A stretch of 64,000 nt of DNA from Rhodamnia argentea (lineage: Eukaryota > Streptophyta > Magnoliopsida > Myrtales > Myrtaceae). The position numbers and the translations under genes were made by a program. Shown here in pieces: positions 35,475 to 47,455 of the stretch. Below the pieces are notes generated by a model, which saw only the letters and a list, made by a program, of their open reading frames with translations, did not search any database and was not told the origin of the DNA. Within the stretch, counting starts at the first letter, position 1. The number at the start of each line of letters is the position of its first letter. The stretch lies in contig NC_063157.1 of NCBI RefSeq assembly GCF_020921035.1, forward strand, positions 9,150,001-9,214,000, in the 5' to 3' direction.

Positions 35475-36110
35475 AGGGCGCGTTTAGTTCAACTTTAGAA
35501 ATGAGTTTTGAGGAAATGCAAATATCTTTAGCATAAGGAGTTTTGAGGAAATGCAAATGGCGTTTGGCAAAAACTCCTTTGAAAGGAAACTTTGGGTCAA
35601 TTAATGTTTGACAAAAAAATATTTGCAAAGGAGTTGGCTGGGATTATTTCATTTCATTAAAAAAATCAAAACACTTTGTCGGTCGACAAAAGGCTCAAGT
35701 CACCGATGAGACAGATTTAACATTGGTGGCCATCGGCCGAGGCCGTCGAGGGTCGTCGGGGGTCATGAGACCCAGGTTATCCTAGCTAGGGGTCATCGGC
35801 TCTTTGCTGCCGCTCGTCAACCGGCCTAGCTCAAGAAAGAAGATGAATAGTAATCTAGGATTTCACTTTTTAAAAGGGGTAAAATTGAACTTTTAGTAAA
35901 TTTTTGAGGGGGAAAATAGCCAACTCACTATTTTTCATTAATGAGGCCTTCAGCATTCCGAAAATGTTGAACCCTTCCAATATTGAGCTTTCAACCTTCT
36001 CAAGGCCAACTTTCACTCTAAAGCTCCTTGAGAATGGTTCCCAAACACTCGAAATTTTCCCCATGGGGCTTTCAGCATACTGAACCAAACGCCTAGTCAC
36101 CACTTATTGT
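35475..36110. mobile_element. MITE-like element with inverted ends
   Basis: The left end GGGCGCGTTTAGTTCAAC and the right end, read inversely, TAGGCGTTTGGTTCAG are related, and 'cctttgaaagg' / 'ctccttgagaatgg' phrases repeat inside the arms. A GC-rich core (35690-35830) with GGCCATCGG/GTCGTCGGGG text lies in the middle. Ends of the type 'gcgtttggttc' are shared with the element at 39795-41797. Confidence 0.5.
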
Positions 36111-36187
36111 AAATATACAATTCAAAAATCAATATACACAATTATGATATTTTCTCTACTTTTTTTTTTTTCATCCCTATTCTTATC

Positions 36188-37200
36188 TTGGTATCGGAGC
36201 AGAAAAAGGTAAGGTCAATCAATCCAAATATGAATACCAGCCTCCCGCAACAAATACCACTACACCCACAACTCTCACAACTGCTAATTTCGGTCTTCTC
36301 TCTTCTCCATCCTTCAGGGAACACATAGATGAAACAAATTATGTGATTTGGCGCACACGGTTCCTATCATATTTTCGAGCCTTGAAGCTAATTTATGTGG
36401 TTGATGGCGGTGAACCAACGCCTCCTATTGACCTTTCTCAACCACACCCACAAAATCTTGGTCAAACCATGTTCACTCCCAACCCCGCATATAAGGCCTG
36501 GCACATACGAGATTAAGCAGCCCTTGGCTGGATTTTAAGTATAACAACAAGTCCAATAGTAGCACAACTCATAAGCCACGAAACTTCTGTATCGGTCGGG
36601 TTTGACATGGTCGACACGTATGCGTCTTAGTCTACTGCTCACTTCTCTTCCCTCTAGATACAACTCGAATCCATGAGAAAAGGTCATAGGAGTGTGATCG
36701 AATATATACAGGAGGCTATCCAAATTGCCCATCAATTTTTAGCTATTGGGGAAACTATTTTTTGCTGGAGAATAAAAAACTCACCTATCTTGGGGTTCGG
36801 GTTCCGAATACTCCACTTTGGCCACTACCCTAGTGACTACTTTGGCTCATATCTAGTGTTCCACTCTCTCTAGAAATGAGGTACACCATTTTGTGTTGTC
36901 TCATGAGGGGCGTTTAGACCTTTTGGCTTTGGACACAGTCAGCAACCTCCAATTAAATTTGCTGTCAATGGTACATCACCAACTTTTGCACCTTCCAGGC
37001 CAAATCAGTAATTTTTGGGCTCACAGCCTCGCCAACCAACACCCTCCTATGGCTCGCCATCAGCTTGTCTTCTACTCACCCCGCCATCACTAACCACATA
37101 CTAGTCACCGGACGACGGACATCGTCTCTAGGGAGCTCCATTTTGTGAGATTTGTCGTTGCTAGGGTCTATATGCTACAACCAACCATGAACAATATAAT
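36188..37200 (+). pseudogene. Copia gag remnant with primer-binding site
   Basis: TTGGTATCGGAGCAG at 36188 is a near-match to the Met-tRNA primer-binding site. About 35 bp later a gag-like frame starts. It shows a DETNYVIWRTRFLSYFRAL stretch, then VDGGEPTPPID, and after stops MRKGHRSVIEYIQEAIQIAH then QFLAIGE. This is the UBN2/gag pattern of Copia elements ('NY..W...F.S.L.A..L...V.G' and 'L..L.KG..S..EY'). Several stops break it, and protease and downstream domains are not visible. The residual downstream frame to about 37200 may be the rest of gag. Confidence 0.65.
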
Positions 37201-37227
37201 TTTTGATTTTTGGCCACACCTTCTCCT

Positions 37228-37830
37228 TAGGTTTGTTGGGGCTAACAATACAATATAGAAGTGAGTGTATAGGTCGAATGAGAACTACGAAGAAACTTTT
37301 GCAGAATAAAACAAGTTAAACTTCACTAGCAGCAGACACAATTTAACGTAATCGGGATTGCTACTAATGAACATATTCACGTAATATGGTGTGGTGCCGA
37401 TGAACATATACCAATAACAAAGAACAATGATGTTGATAATAAAAAGTTAGAAGATATCACACTAAGATTTATAGTGATTCAGCTTTATTATCAAACCTAC
37501 GTCCACTCTTCGGACTAGCATCCACAATTAGGCTAGAATCCACTAATAGTCAGCACCGCAAGTTACAACCGACGGGTGTTGTTTCTTTCACAAGATAGAT
37601 CATACTATCAGGACACAACAACTACTCTTACACTTGGACACTTAAATCTATGATTATTACAACTCAGTAGCAAAGACATAATCAACAATGCAACAACTGC
37701 TATAAAAAGAAAAAAGCAAAGCAAAGAAGAAAACTCAAGAGCTATAGACTTGGTTTGTTTGTTGACATTAATGAAACTTCGATGCTTCAATTGAGAAAGT
37801 TTCTAACACCTTGTGGAGGATAGAACATTA
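37228..37830. repeat. Probable retrotransposon LTR fragment
   Basis: Phrases such as GATTTATAGTGATTCAGC and CCTACGTCCACTCTTCGGA are characteristic of the LTRs of plant Copia elements. It begins TTGTTGGGGCTAAC (37228). A partner LTR is not found in the window, so the boundaries are approximate. Confidence 0.45.
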
Positions 37831-39794
37831 GTTGTTTAAGCCGGAGTGTTGGCTAAGGACTGTGGTGAGAAGTGGGTGTTCGTTGGGAGAGACGCCTTCA
37901 TGTACCCGATGTTCTAGGCAGAGTCAAGGGTTTGTCCGAAACAAATGGCGTTGCTATAGTTGACGAGGGTGGTGGCCATGGAGCTACAAAGGTCGATGGT
38001 GGTGCCGGTAGCGGAGGAAGGGGCGGAGCCGTACAACGGAACTATGGAGATGTTTTTTTTTTCTTAATAGATTTAAAATTTGCTAAGTGCCTTGTTTGTG
38101 CAGATAAAAAAAAGTGAGTTACGTGGGTGGGTTCAGATTAGGTTTGGGTTAGGTGGGATTGGCTATGGGCCATGTAAATTGTTTAGAAAATAAATTGGTC
38201 AATGTGAGTTAAATAGGTGAATTTGGATTAAACCTATTTATGATCAACCCAAACCCGATCCAACCCACGATCCTATCCATTTGACAACTTTACTTGCACT
38301 TTAGGAATATCGAACCTTGGAGGTTAATTGAAGAGTCTTCAAGTAAAATCAAATGAGCCTTTGGTGAAAGCAAATGTTAATTTCGTACTTATCAATGTAT
38401 TCTCATCTAGCTATGGTATACGGATGATTTGACAACATTCATTTCCATAAGTAGATCATACATATAATTATACAAACAAAGATAAATTACCCCTTTCACA
38501 TTTGCTTGAAAGCGTGAAAAAAAATTGTATTAGTTTGCGCTTTCGGAAGTTTATGTCACTTCATATCATAACAAAGATCGAATGGATAATAACAATCCTA
38601 TTTATTCTCTCAATCTTTCTCAAGAGCACCAAACAATTAATCGGGTAGATTTCACCATCGATCTTTCGCCATAATCACACATCTCCTGTTCAAGGAAGCC
38701 AAATTCAGTCAACTTGCCTCTCTATAAACTGAAATGGTACATATCCAACGATTTCATGTTCACATGTTATGCATTTTTTCGATCTGCGTTAGAGGTGGCA
38801 AAATGAGTCTAAAGCACATCTCTCAACCCATATTTGATGATGCATGTCATAAATGAGTTTCCTTAACTATGAAAAACATAATTAAGAAGGTCATAAATTG
38901 ATTGCCTAAGGATTTAATGGGTCTTAAATGGGTCGAGAACTAACCCATATGAAAAGTAGAGAACTTTTTATCAGTCTTCTAATAGTAACTAAAGCGCCTA
39001 ATACGTCGGGTGGAGTTGGAGATATTATGACAAGGTTTATATTGTTTATTTTTATTTAAATTTTCTAAACTTATATTTTTATTTTATTTACTTTTTTGTT
39101 CCTATCTTCACACTTGGTAGGTGGAAAAAAGGAATAAAGTAAATCAAATTAAATTAAAAATTATAGAAAATGTTCAAAAAATATAAATGAAAAATAAAAA
39201 CCATGCAAGGGCTCTGCCAATGGGTGAGGGCTGCGATCGGCGAGGGTGGCCCTCCCTGGACTTAGAAGCAAAAAAAGGAAAATAAAAAGAAAATATAAAA
39301 ATATAAAAATATAAAGAAAGTATGATTTTTAAGAAAAAATTATAAAATTTATCCATTAGATTTGTATTGCATGGAAGTGTTCGACAATATAGTTTTTTTT
39401 TTTAAATATAAGAAACAATTTTTCCTAGATTTGGTTTACTTAGTAAGTATTTTAGTAATATGGGTCAAGTCGGGTATGTGTCGCTAGATTTGTGTTGCTC
39501 GAAAATATGTCAAAACAAATCAAACGGGCCAAATTGGACCGGACCATTTTCGATCCGACCCGACATACCCATTTGACGAGTTCAGTATACATGTAGGTGT
39601 ACTGCCATGTACTCAAATTCACATAAAATCTATCATGTGTGGTATTTCCCCTTTCCGGAGTTATGCTTTTGGCTGTTATGCACCACTTAATTTGGTAACT
39701 ATTAAATGGAGAGTTGTCACCATATCCTCTTATTTTGAGAAAGAGAAAGATAGAGATAGGGGGTGAATGCAAGGCCAAGGCCAAGGCATTTTAC
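37831..39794. other. Repeat-derived intergenic DNA, no gene
   Basis: Two further pieces of 'acccattttgacc' elements lie here: a right end near 38230-38295 (AACCCGATCCAACCCACG) and a fairly complete unit from about 38790 to 39585. The second has left arm TTAGAGGTGGCAAAATGAG and right arm, inverted, CTCGTCAAATGGGTATGTCG. Neither has a clear target duplication. The rest is AT-rich with no reading frame worth calling. Confidence 0.45.
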
Positions 39795-41797
39795 GGATGC
39801 GTTTGGTTCCATTTTGGGGGAATGCAAAGCTATTTTCTCAAGTAGGGGTGTGCATGGTCTAGGCCGGTCCGCTTCCGGTATGGAATCGAGGACCGGACCA
39901 GTAGTCTCGGTCCCCAAATTTTCGAAACCAAGGATCGGACCGAGATTGGACCGGACCGGGACAAGAATCCGGTCTCGGCCAAGTGGGACCGCTAAAATCT
40001 AACCCTTGAAATACAATATACTTCGATTGTACGTTAATTTACAATCTATACCCCTGGTTGAATAAAAAAACACATTGGTCCAGTTTGCTCACATTTATAA
40101 TGAAGGTGTGTCTTCACATAATAGTACGTTTAACAATGACATTGGTCTAACCGCCGATACAATAGAGATATATAAAGGACAGAATCGAAAATACTTAGTC
40201 GGCGAAGACATACTAATAGTGATGTTGTTCACTAAATGGATTCCACATCCAAGCAGCATACGTAAACAAAATACGGGATTACTCATTGAAATGAACAATC
40301 GAAACGCATAAACGGTAAAAAATTGCTACCACTATATTAAATGAACCGATTGAATAATTTCTTTTTGAAAAGAACATGCCAACGTACACTCACCACATAA
40401 TGCATTGGAAAAGACCATAATAAATAAGATATACCGCATTCATAACATTGAGAGCATGTCCGAGTTTCAAGAATATACAGCCTAACAATGGAAATGGCTT
40501 GAGAAATGAATATTGAAAACAAATGAAAGATTCATTTTTTTAATTATATATATAAATAATTATATATATTATGGGTGGTCCGGTCCGGGCCGATCCCATC
40601 CACACGGAACCGAGGACTGGACCACACGGTCACCGGTCCCATTTATTGGGACCGAGGATCAGACCACCCTCTAAAGGACTGGACCAACTCGCTTGGTTCG
40701 GTCTCGGTTCGGGCTGGTCCGATCCAATTTGCTCACCCATATTCTCAAGGACCTTTGAGTGAAGGTGTATCTAGTGAAAGCCTGGGTGGTGCTTGGATAA
40801 CTCATTTTGCAAAGCAACTTTGAAATGAAAAAAAAATAAAGAAAAGAAATGAAAAACAGAGGCAACCATGGGCCGCGAAGACATGGAGGAGTCCTTGTCG
40901 AAGCGGGCGTCGCCGACTCGCCGCCTATCCTTGTCGGAGCAAGGGTCGCCGGAGCTTCCCTTCCCGTCCCATCCCATCCTCTCCTTAGTCGTCTCGTCGC
41001 CGCCCCCCCCCTATTGTCGTTTGAAGCTCATTATCATCCTTTATCCGTCCTTCAAGCGTAGGCCCAACCTCAACCGTGGCAACCGCCAAGCGACCTTCGA
41101 CCGGCTATGACCAAATCTAGTCGTTCAAAGCTCATCGCTCTCGGATCTTGTGCCTCGTGGCCAACTACAACCTCCCCTAGATCCGGCCCTCAATCATTGG
41201 CCCAACCTCAGCCGAGGCAATGCCGAGGTCGCGCAACCTTAGGCGAGCCGAAACCGAGGTCACCGACCTCGGGTCGTGCCTCTCCGGACTCCGATGCCTC
41301 TCCGAATTTTTATGGATTCTTACTTTTCTGTCAAGGCCAAACAAAACAACCAAAGATGTCCAAAGATTCAAACTTTATCTGAAAAACCGGCGTGCCTCTC
41401 GAAGTCGCACTGTCAGGCGGAAGGCAACCCTAGCCGTATGACCCTGGGCGATCAACATCGGTGTTGCGGACCCCTCGCCCGCACCTATCAAGTCACACCT
41501 CTCTCCTCCACCACTTTCCTAATCTGCTTCAAGGAGAAGATGAACAATGCATGGGCAAACTTGAAAAATGAAATAAAAAGCGAGGGCAATTTGGGAAGGA
41601 AAAAAAATTCAATTTACTGTACGCCCAGCCTTCCGAAAATGCACAATGCCCAAGGCAAGTCCCCAACTGCTTTGGGCTTTCAGCTTTGGTCCGTACTTGC
41701 ATTTTCCTGAAGTGAGTTGACAAACACCTAAACTTTTTTCTCAAGGTACTTTAGAGGTCCAAAGTGCATTGGGAAACCTGTTCCCAAACGCACCTTA
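39795..41797. mobile_element. Inverted-repeat element hosting a hAT insertion
   Basis: The left end GATGCGTTTGGTTCC and the right end, read inversely, AAGGTGCGTTTGGGAAC are inverted repeats. The interior after removal of the nested hAT (39843-40741) is a GC-rich block (about 40860-41470) with frames open on both strands and biased toward Ser, Pro and Arg codons. None resembles a known domain, so I do not call a gene. It may be captured host DNA. Confidence 0.5.
39843..40741. mobile_element. hAT-type non-autonomous element, 899 bp
   Basis: It is flanked by a perfect 8-bp target duplication TTCTCAAG (39835-39842 and 40742-40749). The ends are TAGGGGTGTGCATGG and, read inversely, TATGGGTGAGCAAATTGG, the T-A-G-G-G type ends of hAT elements. 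Sub-terminal regions contain many inverted GGACCG/CGGTCC motifs, as in other hAT elements that bind their transposase in sub-terminal repeats. There is no transposase gene. Confidence 0.8.
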
Positions 41798-41799
41798 CT

Positions 41800-42461
41800 T
41801 CCTCAAAAGTTAGACTTGTGCCTTCCCTCACCAACCCCACTCTCATTCCAAATCACCAAATAAATAAATAATTAATTAAAAAGATGAAGGGAAAAAAAAT
41901 AAAAATAAAAAAAATTCCCACGCTCACCTACTCCCGTTCTTTGACGCACCCACCTCAACCAAAGCGCCTCCCCCAAAACCGTCAATTGACGCCGTCAACC
42001 CTCTCCCTCCCTCCCGTACTTTGAAGGAGTATTCAATATCCTTTTACCTTTTTACGATAAAAACGATGTTCTATCTATCCAATTACGCGATTGATATGAC
42101 GCCGAAAATGAAATCTGCTTACGTCATATATCTAGATTTTAACTGCTAAGACTATATTATTATATCAGGTAAAAAAATAACAACGGTATACGAAGCAGAA
42201 CCGGGTCGGCCCGAACCACCCCCCTAACTCACCCGCCCCCGCACACGTTTCACCTAACGCCTCCCACCGTCACGCCTTCCAACGATTCAACCCCATCTCA
42301 ATTTTTTTTTTATTTCAATTTTACTTTTTTGTCCTCCTGAACCAAATAAGTAGGATTCGCTTATTTAAGCCGAAACTCCATCCACCCTCGCCCTCGCTCA
42401 TCCCCTTCTTCTTCTTCTTCTTGTCATCCAAAACCTGCCGTCTCTACCTTCAACGACCGCC
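41800..42461 (+). promoter_or_regulatory. Upstream region of C4H with MYB/AC-like motifs and TATA-like box
   Basis: Candidate AC-type elements, bound by lignin-pathway MYBs, are CACCTACT (41925-41932), CTCAACCAAAG (41954-41964) and CACCTAACG (42251-42259). A TATA-like TTATTTAAG is at 42361-42369, about 95 bp before the start codon. A (CTT)n run follows at 42403-42422, probably in the 5' UTR. Known phenylpropanoid promoters carry AC motifs (ACC[A/T]A[A/C]C-like), but function here is inferred only. Confidence 0.5.
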
Positions 42462-43985
42462 ATGGATCTCCTCCTCCTGGAGAAGGCCCTCCTGACCCTC
42501 TTCGCCGCAGCCGTCGTGGCCATCGCGGTCTCCAAGCTCCGCGGCAAGCGCTTCCGCCTCCCCCCCGGCCCCCTCCCCGTCCCCGTCTTCGGCAACTGGC
42601 TCCAGGTCGGCGACGACCTCAACCACCGCAACCTCACCGACCTCGCCAAGAGGTTCGGCGACATCCTCCTCCTCCGCATGGGACAGCGCAACCTTGTCGT
42701 CGTCTCCTCCCCCGACCTCGCCAAGGACGTGCTCCACACCCAGGGCGTCGAGTTCGGCTCCCGCACCCGCAACGTCGTCTTCGACATCTTCACCGGGAAG
42801 GGCCAGGACATGGTGTTCACCGTCTACGGGGAGCACTGGCGGAAGATGCGCCGGATCATGACGGTGCCCTTCTTCACCAACAAGGTGGTCCAGCAGTACC
42901 GCCACGGGTGGGAGGCCGAGGCCGCCGCCGTCGTCACCGACGTGAGGAAGAACCCCGCCGCCGCCCGCGAGGGGATCGTGCTCCGGCGCAGGCTTCAGCT
43001 CATGATGTACAACAACATGTACCGGATCATGTTCGACCGGCGGTTCGACAGCGAGGACGACCCGCTCTTCGTCAAGCTCAAGGCCCTCAACGGCGAGCGG
43101 AGCCGCCTGGCGCAGAGCTTCGACTACAACTACGGCGACTTCATCCCCATCCTGAGGCCCTTCCTCAGAGGGTACTTGAAGATCTGCAAGGAGGTCAAGG
43201 AGCGCAGGCTGCAGCTCTTCAAGGACTACTTCGTCGACGAGAGGAAGTAAGAAAAAAATTCTTTTCCTTTTTCTCTTTTCTCTCTTTTTCCTTTGTTTTT
43301 TTACCGCCCCTTCATTCGTTCCTCCATATTGTCAACGAGTCCACGTGGACTTTTATTCTCTTACGTGTAAATACTAGGATGGATAGGCTCCGTTGACCAA
43401 CTAGATTGTGATTTGCACCCTACAGACCGAGACGATAATCGCAATCTGTCTTTGTTTTTATCCCTCATTTTATAATTTGTTTACACAATAGAGAACGCAG
43501 TAGAATTAGGGAGAGGTGAGAAACGGCAAAGCTGCATTAAAATGAGGTCTGTGGGAGTTATTACCTCCCAATTTATGACCAACTGGAAACTGCAAGTCCC
43601 GTTGGCCGCCGCCGGGGACACGTCGGTGCTCGAATTTAGTTTCGAGGTTTTTGGTAGGTTTGTGAACACGTTGTGGAGGAGTAGGACACGGATGATGTCT
43701 ATAGTCCTCCTGTTTCCTCGCTCCTCCCCGGGGGTGGAATTGAAAGAGTGCGCCCGTCTGCGCGGGCCAAATGTGTGAAGAAGTTAATTTCAGTGGTCCG
43801 AAACTGAAAATACCGGAAACTTGTGCAGGAAACTGGACAGCGTGAAGCGGATGGAGAACGACGGGCTCAAGTGCGCGATGGACCACATTCTGGATGCGCA
43901 GCAGAAGGGGGAGATCAATGAGGACAACGTTCTTTACATCGTCGAGAACATCAACGTCGCCGGTATGTCCTGAAACCCCCCCACA

Positions 43986-44027
<42 letters not shown>

Positions 44028-45760
44028 GGTTTCTTTTTCTTTTTGCAATTAAGCCCGTGTTAGCAAGAAATCTCATAATTAGATCCACAAGGGAAATGAG
44101 CAATTTCCCATATGGGGTAAAACCTACGAATCGAACTTTGCGGAACAAGTCAAGGAGAGGTAGGACTTAAGAACAACCGGGCGTTTAGCGGGACCCGTTT
44201 AGTGCCGCCAATGAAGTCAAATCGACACAAGTTAGATGATGAAAATCGTGCATAACCATTTGTCTTGTTTGGCGAAAAATAGATAATTTGAGAAAGAAAT
44301 TTCTTAAAAATGACTGCTTGCGTTGATTGAACTATTAATCGATATAACATGTTTTTAATATCAATAATAAGTTATGTCTAAATATTTCGTGAATTATGAA
44401 AGTACTTTTTCGTTTAATTTTTGAGGAAATATTTGTTAAATTATTTATTCTGCTAAATAAACGCAGCCTAAGGATGAAGTGGTTTTGGTAATTTACCAAT
44501 AGGCAAGTGGGGCCCAAATTGTGTAAAGCCATTTTGGAGCCGCAAAGATTAAATGGCGAAACCATAACCATTTATTTTTGGCCAAAAATTTCGGATGAAA
44601 GGTCGACGACGGCGACCCATTCGCCGCCTGATTTGGCGGTGTGGGGCTGGTGGCCTGCTTTAATTGCCCATATTATTTAATGTAGTCACTAGTCAGCCAT
44701 TTCGCCTGTCCCGCTCGTGACGTACTTAGGAACCGATCGTCGGTTTCGACCACAGAAAAAAAAAAGCTATCAGGGCGTTGAAAAATTGCAATTTTTCTCG
44801 TTCGTTCGATCGATTGATAAAATGTTCGAGAGCAAAATGTTGGTGGGTCCCGGAAGGTTAGAGAGGTGGCAGATGCAAACCTACTTCATATGTGGCGGTT
44901 GATGAACAAATTGGCCAACCAACCTCCCCCGGGCCTCACCCACCAACACGCACCAATTCGTGGTTTGATCATTAGTTTATGTCCGTTTCGTTGGTCATAG
45001 GTTTTTCTGCCCGAACGCGGGCAGTTCTCGTGTGGTAGGTAAGCACTCACGAGCGTCCACGATCACGTGGTTGGTTTCCGTTTGTATGGTTGGTTTGATC
45101 GAATCGAGAATCGAATGGAATGATGGTGATGTTGATGATGATGAAATTTTTGCGGGCGCAGCGATCGAGACGACGCTCTGGTCGATCGAGTGGGGCATCG
45201 CGGAGCTCGTGAACCACCCCGAGATCCAGAGGAAGTTGCGGCAGGAGCTGGACACGGTCCTGGGCCCCGGCGTCCAGATCACCGAGCCCGAGATCCACAG
45301 GCTGCCGTACCTTCAGGCAGTGGTCAAGGAGACCCTGCGGCTCCGCATGGCGATCCCGCTCCTCGTGCCCCACATGAACCTCCACGACGCCAAGCTCGGG
45401 GGATTCGACATCCCCGCTGAGAGCAAGATCCTGGTCAACGCGTGGTGGCTCGCCAACAACCCTGCCCACTGGAAGAAGCCCGAGGAGTTCCGCCCCGAGC
45501 GGTTCTTGGAGGAGGAGGCCAAGGTGGAGGCCAACGGGAACGACTTCCGGTACCTCCCCTTCGGGGTGGGCCGGAGGAGCTGCCCCGGGATCATCCTGGC
45601 CCTGCCCATCCTCGGCATCACCATCGGCCAGTTGGTGCAGAACTTCGAGCTCTTGCCGCCTCCGGGGCAGTCGAAGATCAACACAGAAGAGAAGGGGGGC
45701 CAGTTCAGCTTGCACATATTGAAGCACTCCACCATCGTCCTGAAGCCAAGGTCCTCCTGA
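42462..45760 (+). CDS. C4H: Trans-cinnamate 4-monooxygenase (cinnamate 4-hydroxylase), CYP73A
   Basis: Endoplasmic-reticulum P450 that hydroxylates trans-cinnamate to p-coumarate, the second step of phenylpropanoid metabolism. Three exons join in phase with GT-AG introns: 42462-43246, 43829-43962 and 45162-45760. They give exactly 505 aa, the usual class I C4H length. Visible features are an N-terminal membrane anchor ([19 protein letters not shown]), the proline hinge [14 protein letters not shown], an I-helix region around [13 protein letters not shown], the K-helix ExxR (KETLRLR), the PERF motif (FRPERF) and the heme loop [11 protein letters not shown] with the ligand Cys447. All catalytic motifs are intact, so this should be functional. 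Exons are very GC-rich at third codon positions, unlike the AT-rich introns. Intron 2 (1.2 kb) contains a (TA)n run and a MITE-like stretch. Confidence 0.97.
43994..44025. repeat. (TA)n microsatellite in C4H intron 2
   Basis: A pure TA run of about 32 bp starts roughly 30 bp after the exon 2 donor. It is likely polymorphic in length and may form a cruciform in DNA. Confidence 0.9.
44230..44470. repeat. AT-rich MITE-like stretch in C4H intron 2
   Basis: Text such as TATCAATAATAAGTTATGTC and 'taaatatttcgtga' recurs in similar form at 55520-55770 and 63515-63750. The ends are vaguely inverted ('tttagcggg'/'aacgcagcc'). It is a short, non-coding repeat with uncertain boundaries. Confidence 0.4.
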
Positions 45761-46909
45761 AGTTAATTTCCACGATGTCTTGACTTCTGGTGGCTGTTGA
45801 TGTCATTTGGAGTGTTTGTTGGGGGAATTACCAGCTTTTATCTGATAAATTTGTTTATCAGCACCAATGTCTTTCTCGTTCTCGAGGAAAAAAAAAAAAG
45901 ACAACTTTCAAATGTTATGAATAATTCATACGCCTTAATACTCTAACGTCGTCTCCTAACAGATGGCAAATATTGCCGCTAATAAATGGTAAATATCGCC
46001 GCTCACCGCACATACCTAGATAATTTGAAAGTTCATTATTTAGATGTTCCGTCTCGGGGCAGTATTATTTTTCGCTTATTTCGTGCTTGGTAGAATCGAC
46101 AACTACAAAAAGTTGCTACGATTTGTAACTTACAAAGAATTATGAGGAATCTAACAGGAAAGCGGTACCGCATGGGAAGATAGTCAGACAAGTTAAGGAC
46201 ATGTTGGTACGAGACTCTTGCCCAGGAGCATTCCCCCCAAATGTCGCTTGGAACGGGCATGTACGTAATGACTGGCAAGATTGCGGGGCCCATTGGAAGT
46301 TGACATCTTGACCCCACAACAGACGAGTGGGCCCCCACCAATCGCTTTCGACCTTCCATAGAAGATCGCGAGATGATCCCCGGTGCATGTGACCGGTGAG
46401 CTCCGTGGGCGACGCCAGCTCCTTCCCTCGGCAAATTCACGCGAGGGACACTTCCTCCGTGCAGGATTTGTGAGTAATCGATACCCGGCGATGCAGTGGA
46501 AGCCGACCCTGTCGGGTAAATATTCATGACGGCGTGAGATTTCGGTTTATTCGGGGACTCGGATAAATATTGACATGTCGAATTTTACTCCTCCTTTCGC
46601 TTGCGGATCCAGGACACATCGATCGAATTTTTGTAAACCTTTTGCACCCATTCAGCGAATACCTATAATTGGTCCATGACATCGATGAAATATTACGTGC
46701 GTAAGGGGATTTACTGTCTGGTGGGTTTTGCTACTCTTAAACTCCTTAGACCATTATTCATATCCATACAATAAACGTGCTATAAAATAAAGTAATTATA
46801 GCATGCACTATCAATGTAAAAGGAAATCCATCATTGGCAAGTGTTCATGGAGTCAATAAATGGCTAAATGGACACATCAAGTAGCAGTATTTTTTAAGAG
46901 TGATCAGTT
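45761..46909. other. Downstream region of C4H, no further gene
   Basis: The first about 130 bp are probably the C4H 3' UTR. The minus strand has a 163-codon open frame (46527-46036) in a GC-balanced, non-repetitive-looking stretch, but its translation resembles nothing, an overlapping frame is also open, and no splice or promoter signal supports it. I see nothing else. Confidence 0.4.
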
Positions 46910-46996
46910 TTAAGGTAGGTTGGTTCTCCTCCCCCCTGGAAATTGGAAATCGGTCCAAACCACTCGGTCCCATTTCACTTTTCCGGTTAGACCCGG

Positions 46997-47029
<33 letters not shown>

Positions 47030-47455
47030 TAATACATGCACAAATGTTTGTAATATTACAATCTGAGCAGTCACACAAAACCGTAAGTTATTAGAGGCTA
47101 TCAAACAAAGCCTCTTTTAAGGCAAGTAATTATGAAGCCAATAAGAATTTATCCTTTAGTTAATTGAAGAAGCTTGGCAAACGTTAAGCCAATTCTCCGA
47201 CATAACTTGTGTAAACTGCGTCTCTTGACCTTGACGATGTTCATAAAATGCACAAAATGAAGTGTGGATAAACCTGAACCAGTGAGCAGGACTAAACTAA
47301 GGTTTATATTGTTCCACCGATCTGGTTCGGTCCTGTTCCGCTTGAGGAATCGAGAACCGGATCGGTTCCCGTTGATTTCATTTTTTGTGAACCGAGAACC
47401 GCCTAACACCGGAACCAAACCGGACCGGGACGATGCTCACTCCCGTTCCTAGCGA
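46910..47455. mobile_element. Probable hAT-type element, relative of 39843-40741
   Basis: GGTTCGGTCC and GGACCGGG-type sub-terminal motifs cluster at 46955-46995 and 47325-47430, as in the hAT at 39843. The right end, read inversely, is CTAGGAACGGGAGTGAGCAT, similar to that element's end. A (TA)n run sits at 46999-47028. A target duplication was not found, so the borders are approximate. Confidence 0.5.

Noticed and set aside
40868-41450. Long open frames on both strands, Ser/Pro/Arg-rich
   Set aside because: They lie inside a bounded transposable element. Being open on both strands is a composition effect of GC-rich DNA.
42398-45783. Long minus-strand and shifted frames across the C4H exons
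   Set aside because: They are antisense and out-of-frame shadows of GC-rich C4H coding sequence, which has all P450 motifs in its own frame.
46036-46527. 163-codon open frame on the minus strand downstream of C4H
   Set aside because: The translation resembles no domain, an overlapping frame is also open, and there are no start context, splice or neighbour signals. It is probably chance in GC-balanced DNA.
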